NCBI GenBank assembly: GCA_020724265.1
Contig: DYHH01000001.1
Coordinates: 278,782 to 342,781, forward strand
Length of the DNA stretch: 64,000 nt
Direction of reading: 5' to 3'
Origin: Melioribacter roseus
Lineage (GTDB): Bacteria > Bacteroidota > Ignavibacteria > Ignavibacteriales > Melioribacteraceae
Every line of letters begins with the position of its first letter. Position 1 is the first letter of the stretch. The translations under genes and the position numbers were made by a program. Positions 54,526-61,946 of the stretch are shown one piece after another. The notes under the pieces are model-generated. The model searched no databases. It saw nothing but the letters and a program-made list of their open reading frames with translations, and was not told the origin of the DNA.

Positions 54526-54960
54526 CTATATTGAATTTACTTTTATCGATAAATCGGACGTCAAATGTATAAAATCTTTTGTATTCAATGTTAATATTTC
54601 ATCTACTTTTGCTTTTTTTGCGCATTCAACTATTAGTGCATCATAAACAATCCCGCCGGAAATATTCAAGTCACTTAATTTTTCAATTAATCGAAAGTAT
54701 TCTTTGTCTGTTAAGTATATAATTCGAGCAAGATTGTTAATATTATTTTCTATTAATAATTCTGCAATTTTTGGAGTGATTCTCGGTTTGAATGGAGCAC
54801 TCGTTAATACACTGTAAATCTCTAATAAAGAATGTGATGCAACGAATAACTCAAATTCATTACGTTTCGCTTTAAGTAAAAATGACAATGCTGATTTATG
54901 CTTTGGATGAGATTCTACAAATGCACCGATTAAAGCAGAACTATCAAATAATATTTTCAA
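54526..54960 (-). CDS. PIN-domain toxin (VapC family)
   Basis: 144 residues. PIN ribonuclease acidic residues D6 (FDSSAL), E47 (LLEIYS), D107 (YDALIVECA) and D129 (LNTKDF) form the metal site. Toxin of a type II toxin-antitoxin pair, presumed to cleave RNA. Overlaps the antitoxin gene by four bases. Located between two sulfur-metabolism genes. Confidence 0.9.
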   Translation of the reverse strand: MKILFDSSALIGAFVESHPKHKSALSFLLKAKRNEFELFVASHSLLEIYSVLTSAPFKPRITPKIAELLIENNINNLARIIYLTDKEYFRLIEKLSDLNISGGIVYDALIVECAKKAKVDEILTLNTKDFIHLTSDLSIKVNSI

Positions 54961-55223
54961 CCTAATTCCTCATGAGTAAGTAATTTGCGCATACGCTTAT
55001 TTCTATCTGATTTAAGCAAATCACTTCTCTTTTTGTCTAATTTACCTGTGAATACAAGTAATCCATCTCTATTGACAATCGGCGCTTTTTCTTTAACTAA
55101 CTCAATGACTATTTTTTTATCTTCTTCAGAAATATTAAGAGTTGTTTCAGTACTTATACCCAAATTTTCACGAAGTTTTTTCGGTATTATTACTCGACCA
55201 AATTTATCTAAGGTTGTTATCAT
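54957..55223 (-). CDS. AbrB/SpoVT-type antitoxin
   Basis: 88 residues. The swapped-hairpin AbrB domain is at the start (TTLDKFGRVIIPKKLRENLGI), followed by a basic toxin-binding tail (KLDKKRSDLLKSDRNKRMRKLL). It is upstream of the PIN toxin and should bind its own promoter; an inverted repeat TTGGCAA/TTGCCAA is 17 bases upstream of its ATG. Confidence 0.9.
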   Translation of the reverse strand: MITTLDKFGRVIIPKKLRENLGISTETTLNISEEDKKIVIELVKEKAPIVNRDGLLVFTGKLDKKRSDLLKSDRNKRMRKLLTHEELG

Positions 55224-55239
55224 CTCTCACTCATTATTT

Positions 55240-55267
55240 TTGGCAATTTAGATAATTTATTTGCCAA
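55240..55267. promoter_or_regulatory. Candidate operator of the PIN/AbrB module
   Basis: TTGGCAA (55240-55246) and TTGCCAA (55261-55267) are perfect inverted half-sites with centres 21 bases apart, two helical turns, a typical dimer-pair arrangement. On the minus strand a TTG-N20-TAAATTGC pair overlaps it. Autorepression by the AbrB-type protein is inferred. Confidence 0.5.
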
Positions 55268-55272
55268 TATCA

Positions 55273-55307
55273 ATTGACTTTAGATTTATAACAAATCTTA
55301 AGTCAAT
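55273..55307. terminator. Hairpin downstream of the cystathionine enzyme gene
   Basis: ATTGACTTTAGATTT (55273-55287) pairs with AAATCTTAAGTCAAT (55293-55307), one mismatch, loop of five. It lies 11 bases after the stop at 55318. There is no T-run, so it may act by mRNA protection or as a second operator for the module that follows. Confidence 0.5.
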
Positions 55308-55317
55308 CCAACTTCGG

Positions 55318-56454
55318 CTAAATATTCAAAGCTTGCTCAATATCTGCAATCAAATCCTCTGCATCTTCAATTCCAACAGAAAAACGAACTAGACTTTCTG
55401 TAATACCAATTTTATCCCGCTCTTCTTTCGGAACTGCAGCATGAGTCATTGAGGCAGGATGACAGATTAAACTTTCAACTCCACCTAGACTTTCAGCTAA
55501 CGCAAAGATTTTCACACCATTTAAAACTTTTTTCGCTTTTTCAAATGAGCCGAAATCAACAGAAATCATTCCCCCGAATCCTGTCATTTGTCTTTTGGCA
55601 AGTTCATGCTGCGGGTGAGATTTTAGTCCGGGGTAAATAACCTTCTCGGCATAACTTTGTTTCTCTAAATACTCTGCAATTTTAATTGCATTCTTGTTAT
55701 GTTGCTTCATTCGCAATGCTAAAGTTTTTGTCGATCGAAGAGTTAGCCAGCAATCAAACGGCGATGGAACAGCACCAATTGCATTTTGTAAATATCTTAG
55801 CCGCTCATGAATCTTTTCATCGTTTGTAATTAATATACCGCCGACTACATCGCAATGACCATTTAGATATTTTGTTGTACTATGTAAAACAACATCAGCA
55901 CCAAGAACTAATGGATTTTGGAAATACGGACTCATAAAAGTATTATCAACTACAGAAATAAGATTATGATTTTTTGCAATTTCTACAGTACCTCTTATAT
56001 CGGTTAAGTTTAACATCGGATTTGTCGGCGTTTCGATATAAACCATTTTTGTATTTTTTTTAATCGCATCTACAATGTTTGTTAGTTTCGATGTATCTAC
56101 CCACGAAAAGGACAACCCGTAATTTGTCATATTTAGTTCAAGCTGACGATATGTCCCTCCGTAAACATTATTTGATATAACAACATGATCGCCTTGTTTT
56201 AGCAAACCCATAAGAGCTTGAACAGAAGAAAGTCCTGACGAATAAGCAATTCCATAGTTCCCTTTTTCTAATGCTGCAATATTCTTCTCCATTGCTTCAC
56301 GTGTGGGATTATGTGTTCGTCCGTATTCGTATCCTTTATGTTTACCAAGTTCTTCTTGATGATATGTTGATGTTTGATAAATCGGAATAGTTATTGCACC
56401 GCTTAACGGTTCCGGTTTTTGTCCGGCATGAACAGCGTCTGTTTGAAAACCCAT
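55318..56454 (-). CDS. Cystathionine gamma-synthase/gamma-lyase
   Basis: 378 residues, normal for the MetB/MccB group. IPIYQTSTYHQ, YGRTHNPTREAMEKNIAALE, YSSGLSSVQALMGLL, the PLP lysine in LHSTTKYLNGH, and SLGGVESLICHPASMTHA are typical. Next to cystathionine beta-synthase (33-base gap), so the gamma-lyase role in reverse transsulfuration (cystathionine to cysteine) is more likely, yet synthase cannot be excluded. Confidence 0.93.
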   Translation of the reverse strand: MGFQTDAVHAGQKPEPLSGAITIPIYQTSTYHQEELGKHKGYEYGRTHNPTREAMEKNIAALEKGNYGIAYSSGLSSVQALMGLLKQGDHVVISNNVYGGTYRQLELNMTNYGLSFSWVDTSKLTNIVDAIKKNTKMVYIETPTNPMLNLTDIRGTVEIAKNHNLISVVDNTFMSPYFQNPLVLGADVVLHSTTKYLNGHCDVVGGILITNDEKIHERLRYLQNAIGAVPSPFDCWLTLRSTKTLALRMKQHNKNAIKIAEYLEKQSYAEKVIYPGLKSHPQHELAKRQMTGFGGMISVDFGSFEKAKKVLNGVKIFALAESLGGVESLICHPASMTHAAVPKEERDKIGITESLVRFSVGIEDAEDLIADIEQALNI

Positions 56455-56487
56455 TTTAATTTCCTATTTAATATTGACAATTTTCTA

Positions 56488-57849
56488 TTAGCTAAAATCA
56501 ATCAAATCATATCTTGTAATTATATCCGTAATTCTTCCGAAATCACTAACCAAGACTGCGTTTTTATCTTTCAGAATTTTTCTTACTTCAGCGGTTTCGG
56601 TTTTTGCATCAACAACCGGGAAGGATTCTTCCATTACCTCGCAAACTCTGGCATTAAGTAATTTTGAATTTTCTACTAATTTTCCCATCAACTTATTTTC
56701 TCGAATGGAACCAACCGGTTTAAGTCTTTCATCAAAAACGGGAATTTGAGTGAAGCCGTTTTTATTAAATATTTCAACGGCATCTTTAACTAAGTCATCA
56801 TCGTGAACATAACAAATATTTTCTATTCCTTTTCTTTTTTTCTCATCTGATACATCGCGTAAAATTTTCATTTCAACTTCGAGCATTCGATTATCTTTTA
56901 ACCAAGTTTCATTATGTACTTTTGATAAATAACGCTCACCAGTATCGCAGACAATAAATACAATTACATCATCTTCCGTCAAATCTTTTGCAATATCCAA
57001 AGTTACTTTGACGATTGTTCCGGTACTTCCACCGCAAAATATTCCTTCTTCTTTTGTCAATCTTCTTGCCATCGCAAAAGATTCTCTATCGCTAACATTT
57101 ATAATTTGATCAATATATTGAAAATGAACATTCTCCGGCAGACAATCTTGCCCGATTCCTTCAACTAAATATGGAGTACCTTTAATTAGTTCGCCGGTTT
57201 CTTTGTATGTTTTAAAAATTGAGCCAAGCGGGTCTGCTCCGATAACTTTTATATTCGGATTTTTCTCCTTTAAAAACTTTCCGGTTCCACTTATCGTTCC
57301 GCCTGTCCCGATACTTGAAATAAAATGAGTTATTTTACCTTCTGTTTGTCTCCATATTTCCGGTCCAGTTGTTTTGTAATGAATTTCAGGATTAGCCGGA
57401 TTTGAATATTGATAAGCAAAAATTGAATTCGGTGTTTCGCTATGAATTCGTTTTGCTACATTTACGTAATATTCGGGATGATCCGGTTCAACCGCATTTG
57501 AAACAACAATTACATCTGCTCCCAATGCACGGAGATAATTTATTTTTTCGCTGCTAACTTTATCAGTTACAACAAATATTGATTTATAACCTTTTATTGA
57601 CGCAGTTAATGCTAACCCAATCCCGGTGTTCCCACTTGTAGCTTCTATTATTGTTCCTCCCGGTTTTAGTTTGCCGGTTTGTTCGGCATTTTCAATCATC
57701 GAACGACCGATTCTATCTTTAACACTTCCGCCGGGATTATGTGATTCAAGCTTCGCAAATATTTTCGGTTTTAATCCTTTATTTAGTTTATTTAATTGAA
57801 TCAACGGTGTGTTGCCGATTAAGTCTATTATACTGTTTTTAAATTCCAA
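56488..57849 (-). CDS. Cystathionine beta-synthase with CBS domain pair
   Basis: 453 residues from a TTG start that fits the conserved N terminus (IIDLIGNTPLIQLN). Catalytic domain (1-325): PLP lysine in GGSVKDRI, EATSGNTGIGL, GTGGTISGTGKF. C-terminal CBS pair (about 335-453). Condenses serine and homocysteine to cystathionine; CBS pairs usually bind adenosyl ligands. First of the operon with the gamma-lyase-like gene. Confidence 0.93.
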   Translation of the reverse strand: MEFKNSIIDLIGNTPLIQLNKLNKGLKPKIFAKLESHNPGGSVKDRIGRSMIENAEQTGKLKPGGTIIEATSGNTGIGLALTASIKGYKSIFVVTDKVSSEKINYLRALGADVIVVSNAVEPDHPEYYVNVAKRIHSETPNSIFAYQYSNPANPEIHYKTTGPEIWRQTEGKITHFISSIGTGGTISGTGKFLKEKNPNIKVIGADPLGSIFKTYKETGELIKGTPYLVEGIGQDCLPENVHFQYIDQIINVSDRESFAMARRLTKEEGIFCGGSTGTIVKVTLDIAKDLTEDDVIVFIVCDTGERYLSKVHNETWLKDNRMLEVEMKILRDVSDEKKRKGIENICYVHDDDLVKDAVEIFNKNGFTQIPVFDERLKPVGSIRENKLMGKLVENSKLLNARVCEVMEESFPVVDAKTETAEVRKILKDKNAVLVSDFGRITDIITRYDLIDFS

Positions 57850-57881
57850 AACATTTACCTTTTTAAATAAGATTTGAAGTG

Positions 57882-57889
57882 CAAATTTA
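57882..57889 (-). promoter_or_regulatory. Probable -7 element of the cystathionine beta-synthase operon
   Basis: TAAATTTG on the minus strand, full match to TAnnTTTG, 33 bases before the TTG start. The -33 region has TTT rather than TTG, so support is partial. Confidence 0.45.
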
Positions 57890-57940
57890 TAAAGAATTGT
57901 TGGAGAAATGAAAAATAATTAAGGAGGATAAGTCTATTCA

Positions 57941-58186
57941 TTAATGAAATAGTTTTAAAATAAGCTCATCCTTTGAAATTTTATGAATTGTAGATAGTTC
58001 GTTTAAAATGTTATTAAGGGTGCCGATTTTAATTGGATTATGATCAGGTATTGTAATATGATGTTGTTTTTTTCTCAAGATTATAGTTATTCTAATATGG
58101 CTACCCCTTTGTCTTGTAATCTCATAGCCGAGTCTTCGGAGTTTAGCAACAAGTTCTACACCTGATATATCACGCGGTAATTTCAC
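57941..58186 (-). CDS. hicA: HicA-type toxin
   Basis: 81 residues with the double-stranded-RNA-binding-like HicA fold: DISGVELVAKLRRLGYEITRQRGSH with catalytic H30, then HITIPDHNPIKIGTLNNILNE. mRNA interferase of a type II module. It follows hicB with four-base overlap, the reverse of the more common A-B order. Confidence 0.92.
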   Translation of the reverse strand: MKLPRDISGVELVAKLRRLGYEITRQRGSHIRITIILRKKQHHITIPDHNPIKIGTLNNILNELSTIHKISKDELILKLFH

Positions 58187-58392
58187 GCAGCAATAATTTC
58201 TTCTTTAGTATAATGAAGTCTAATTAATCTTGGTTTTTCATACTTTTCAAAGTGACAATCTACCGCTTCTACAATATTACTCTTCAAATTTTCCATCGTT
58301 TCAGCTTCTGTAAAAATTGAGAAGCCAACTGCTTGTGCTTCATATCCACCTTCGATTGAATCTTTTATTTGAAAAATAATTTCTTCCATCAA
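58183..58392 (-). CDS. hicB: Short HicB-type antitoxin
   Basis: 69 residues: a single partial-RNase H-like HicB domain (EGGYEAQAVGFSIFTEAETMENLKSNIVEAV). No DNA-binding domain follows. Short members are sometimes misnamed 2-oxoisovalerate dehydrogenase subunits in databases; there is nothing dehydrogenase-like here. Neutralises HicA by binding. Confidence 0.88.
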   Translation of the reverse strand: MMEEIIFQIKDSIEGGYEAQAVGFSIFTEAETMENLKSNIVEAVDCHFEKYEKPRLIRLHYTKEEIIAA

Positions 58393-58429
58393 CCATCTCC
58401 ATTAATTTTAATTAAAAATAAAATAGCAG

Positions 58430-58454
58430 TTTGTATTGTCACATTCAATACAAA
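58430..58454. terminator. Perfect palindrome between cysK-like gene and hicB
   Basis: TTTGTATTG (58430-58438) and CAATACAAA (58446-58454), loop of seven. It starts one base after the stop of the upstream gene and 38 bases before the hicB ATG, and overlaps a TTG-N20-TATTTTAT promoter-like pair. Either a weak terminator or the hic operator. Confidence 0.5.
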
Positions 58455-58455
58455 A

Positions 58456-59430
58456 TTAAAGTAGGTTATTCTCACGCAACCACTCATCATTATAAATCGT
58501 ACTGAAGTATTTATAACCCGAATCGCAAATAATTGTTACAATATTTGCTTCACGATCGATTTCTTTAGCGAGTTTAACACAAGCCCAAATATTTGCGCCG
58601 CTTGAACCTCCAGAAAGTATTCCTTCTTCGTTTGCTAATTTTTTTGTCCACTGGAACGCAGTCTTATCTTCAACTTGATACATATCATCAATTAATTCTA
58701 ACTGTGCTGTCTTAATTAAAAACTCATCTCCAATTCCTTCTACTTTATATCTATATGGTTGAATAAGTTTTTTATCTTTAAAATAATTATAGAATATTGA
58801 TCCCATCGGGTCAACACCGATGAGTTTAATGCCGGGATTCATTTCCTTTAAATATTTGCCTGCACCGCATAGAGTACCACCGGTACCTACCCCTGCAACA
58901 ACGTAATCAACTTTCCCCTCCATCTGTTCCCAAATTTCCGGTCCGGTTGTTTTATAATGTGATTCATTATTATCCAAATTATTATGTTGATCTATATAGT
59001 AATAGTCGGAATTTTCATTCGCTAAATTTTGAGCATAGTTATTGTAAGATTCAGGATGATCAGGTGGAAGATTAGCATCGACTAAAAGTACATCAACACC
59101 AAGCACTTGCAGCATTTTTATTTTTTCTTTGCTTGTTGTATTTCTGATTACAATTTTTAGTTTGTAACCTTTTTGCCGTGCAACAATTGCAAGCCCCATT
59201 GCAGTATTACCGGAAGAGTTTTCCAAAATTGTATCTCCGGGTTTTATCTTCCCTTCACGTTCGGCTTTCTCAACCATGTATAAAGCAATTCTGTCTTTTA
59301 AACTTCCACCGGGATTCATAAACTCAAGCTTAGCCCAAACTTTTGATTTTAATCCTTTGGAAATATTATCAAGTCGGACAATAGGTGTATTCCCTATCGA
59401 ATCAAGTACGTTGTATGTTTTATTTCGCAA
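58456..59430 (-). CDS. Cysteine synthase/cystathionine beta-synthase-like PLP enzyme (no CBS domains)
   Basis: 324 residues, TTG start. Fold type II: SIGNTPIVRLD, PLP lysine in GGSLKDRI, ENSSGNTAMGLAI, GTGGTLCGAGKYL, LSGGSSGANI. More like cystathionine beta-synthase than CysK: EGIGDEFL and YFSTIYNDEWL match the enzyme at 56488. Likely a second beta-synthase or a cysteine synthase; the exact substrates are open. Confidence 0.9.
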   Translation of the reverse strand: MRNKTYNVLDSIGNTPIVRLDNISKGLKSKVWAKLEFMNPGGSLKDRIALYMVEKAEREGKIKPGDTILENSSGNTAMGLAIVARQKGYKLKIVIRNTTSKEKIKMLQVLGVDVLLVDANLPPDHPESYNNYAQNLANENSDYYYIDQHNNLDNNESHYKTTGPEIWEQMEGKVDYVVAGVGTGGTLCGAGKYLKEMNPGIKLIGVDPMGSIFYNYFKDKKLIQPYRYKVEGIGDEFLIKTAQLELIDDMYQVEDKTAFQWTKKLANEEGILSGGSSGANIWACVKLAKEIDREANIVTIICDSGYKYFSTIYNDEWLRENNLL

Positions 59431-59572
59431 AATTAAGTCCTATATAAATTTTTGTTATTTTGAATCTATCAATTAATTATAACAGTCAATAATTATTAGA
59501 TTTTCTCCATAGCTCTCTGCATAACAATTGTGACACATGAACTCTCATTATCAGTAAAGCTTTCCTGGTTAT

Positions 59573-60478
59573 TTATTTTAATAAACTATACCCTCGTAAA
59601 AATTCTTCGGTAGTCATATGCTTTCTGCCTTCTGGTTGAATCTCCAATAATTGTAAAGTACTCTTTCCGCAACCGATAAAAATTTCTTTTTTGCTTTCAT
59701 AGATTTCGGCAGTTTGAAGACCGGGCTCATCAACCACTTTGGATTTATAAACTTTGTATTGCTTATCATCCTTTATAAAAAAAGCACCGTGATACGGAGA
59801 CAACCCGCGAATTAAGTTGTGAATATCAACAGCAGGTTGTGTCCAATCGATTTTACAAATTTCCTTTGTAATTTTTGGTGCCGGTGAAGCAAGCGAATCA
59901 TCTTGAGGTTGTTCATCAACTTCACCTTGTTCAATTAAAGAAATAGTTTTAAGTAATACTTCGGCACCGACATTTTTCATTTTATCGTGTAAAGTTTCAA
60001 AATTATCTTCAGGATCAATTGTAATTTTTTCTTGCAGAATCATATTCCCGGTATCAATTTTTTCTTTAAGGAAAAATGTTGTTACGCCGGTTTCATCATC
60101 ACCATTTATCAAAGCCCATTGAATCGGCGCAGCTCCTCTATATTTGGGAAGCAAGGATCCGTGAAGATTAATGGAACCATATCCGGGGATTGTAAATACT
60201 TCTATAGGAAGAATCCTAAACGCAACAATGACAAATAAATCAGCTTCAATTTGTTTTAACTCTTCAATAAATTTTTCATCTTTTAATTTTTCCGGTTGGA
60301 GAACCGGAATGTTTTTACTTAGCGCGTATTCTTTAATAGGAGTTACACTTACTTTTCTTCCCCGCCCTCTTTCTTTATCCGGGGCAGTTACAACTGCATT
60401 TATTTTATGATGACTTTCGAAAATTTTTGAAAGTGAGGTTACAGCAAAATCGGGAGTACCAAAGAAAACAATTTTCAT
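59573..60478 (-). CDS. fmt: Methionyl-tRNA formyltransferase
   Basis: 301 residues. Formylates initiator Met-tRNA. FFGTPDFAV at the start, catalytic Asn/His/Asp in NLHGSLLPKYRGAAPIQWAL ... ETGVTTF, and the C-terminal OB-like domain. Follows def by eight bases, the classical def-fmt pair. The next gene is 142 bases away. Confidence 0.97.
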   Translation of the reverse strand: MKIVFFGTPDFAVTSLSKIFESHHKINAVVTAPDKERGRGRKVSVTPIKEYALSKNIPVLQPEKLKDEKFIEELKQIEADLFVIVAFRILPIEVFTIPGYGSINLHGSLLPKYRGAAPIQWALINGDDETGVTTFFLKEKIDTGNMILQEKITIDPEDNFETLHDKMKNVGAEVLLKTISLIEQGEVDEQPQDDSLASPAPKITKEICKIDWTQPAVDIHNLIRGLSPYHGAFFIKDDKQYKVYKSKVVDEPGLQTAEIYESKKEIFIGCGKSTLQLLEIQPEGRKHMTTEEFLRGYSLLK

Positions 60479-60486
60479 TTTACGAA

Positions 60487-61032
60487 CTACTTTTCGGTTA
60501 TCGGATAATCAATTTCAACTTTCCTATCTGAAATATCATGAAGTTGCTTTTGAAGTTTCTTTTTAATGTTTTCATTAACTCTATCGGGAATCATTTTGCC
60601 AATAAGATGATCGTACTCATGAAGAATTACTCTTGCAAATAATTCATCTGCTTCAATAATTTCTTCTTGTTCGTCTGTACTTAAATACTTAACTTTTACA
60701 GAAGCCGGACGATCAACGTCTGCACGTAAATTCGGCAAACTTAAGCAACCTTCTTCTATTGTTACTATTTCGTCAGATTCCAGAACAATTATCGGATTGA
60801 TCATTACAACCGGTTTAAATTTTTCATAACCTTCTACTTCTTGCAAATCAATTACAAAAACAGATTTATCTAGACCAACTTGATTTGCGGCTAAACCGAT
60901 ACCATTTGCATTTCGCATCGTCTGAAACATGTCCCGTATATTCTGAATGAGTTCGTCATCAACATACTTAACTTTTTCGGTTTTTTTACGAAGAATAGAA
61001 TCACCATAAACAGTGATAGGAATAATAGACAT
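60487..61032 (-). CDS. def: Peptide deformylase
   Basis: 181 residues. Removes the formyl group from new proteins. Three motifs intact: GIGLAANQVG (about 41-50), EEGCLSLP with the metal cysteine, and HEYDHLIG with two metal histidines and the glutamate. Its ATG overlaps the stop of the membrane protein gene by one base. Confidence 0.97.
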   Translation of the reverse strand: MSIIPITVYGDSILRKKTEKVKYVDDELIQNIRDMFQTMRNANGIGLAANQVGLDKSVFVIDLQEVEGYEKFKPVVMINPIIVLESDEIVTIEEGCLSLPNLRADVDRPASVKVKYLSTDEQEEIIEADELFARVILHEYDHLIGKMIPDRVNENIKKKLQKQLHDISDRKVEIDYPITEK

Positions 61033-61946
61033 TAACCAACTCCAATTTTTTCTTCTTTAGCTTTAACTTCCACTACATCCGCACTTAAATCTTTGTATAA
61101 TAAAACTTCCGTTGAACAGAAGTACATTTTTATAAACAGCCGAAATATAATCAACATTTGCTGAAGAATAAACGAAAGTAGTAGAAAATAGTATGGCGTT
61201 CTTGGGATAAACACTTCTAATAAGTTGTAAAGAATTGCACCCCCTGCCCCTATTAAAGCTATGATTAGAAAGACAGTAAATATTTTGTTGAAATTAATTT
61301 TTATGAATGATAATGTTTGATAAATTGATTGAAATATTTTTGTGGTATCTTGAACAGCCATGTGAACTTTTGTGTAATCAGAAACTAAAGTAACCAACCC
61401 AATAAAAAATACAAGCAGAATATATCTTGCTAACCTAATAATAAAATCAGCCATTTGATTTTCTGTTTCGGAAAATGCCCATTCGATAAATAGACCGAGA
61501 TAATCATGAAATATAAATGCCATCATAAAAAATACTAACGATATCAATACAACTCTTGTAAACCGGAACCAATATTTAACACCGCCGAAGAAAAAATCAA
61601 CCATGTGATTTTTTTCAGGTAGATTAAAAATTGAAATTAAACCGCCGACAAAAAATATTTGCACAAGAATATACACCCCGAACATACTGTATATCATAAA
61701 AGGAATTTCACCGATACTTGATTCGTAAATATTACGGAATTGAATATACCAGGTAAAGTCGAACCCGAGTGCAAGTTCGTCGCTCATTAAAGAATAATTT
61801 AGATTATCTATTAACAAATAGTAGATTGGCATTGACAATAGGAAAGCAGCTAATGCATTTATACCCCAAAGTAAGAATATGAATTTAATATTCTTAAATA
61901 CTGATCGAATACCTAATATAAGTGCATTTTTTAAAGTGAGAGTCAT
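61032..61946 (-). CDS. Polytopic membrane protein of unknown function
   Basis: 304 residues from the ATG at 61946, which overlaps the peptidase stop (ATGA); the longer frame up to 62021 would overlap 78 bases. About six hydrophobic helices with a large loop; LTLKNALILGIRSVFKNIKF at the start. No family recognised. Linked on both sides by overlapping codons to the M1 peptidase and def, so expressed with them. Confidence 0.75.
   Translation of the reverse strand: MTLTLKNALILGIRSVFKNIKFIFLLWGINALAAFLLSMPIYYLLIDNLNYSLMSDELALGFDFTWYIQFRNIYESSIGEIPFMIYSMFGVYILVQIFFVGGLISIFNLPEKNHMVDFFFGGVKYWFRFTRVVLISLVFFMMAFIFHDYLGLFIEWAFSETENQMADFIIRLARYILLVFFIGLVTLVSDYTKVHMAVQDTTKIFQSIYQTLSFIKINFNKIFTVFLIIALIGAGGAILYNLLEVFIPRTPYYFLLLSFILQQMLIIFRLFIKMYFCSTEVLLYKDLSADVVEVKAKEEKIGVG

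Noticed and set aside
58183..58392. Annotation as 2-oxoisovalerate dehydrogenase subunit, as such small proteins are often labelled
   Set aside because: The sequence is a HicB fold next to HicA and has no TPP-enzyme motif.
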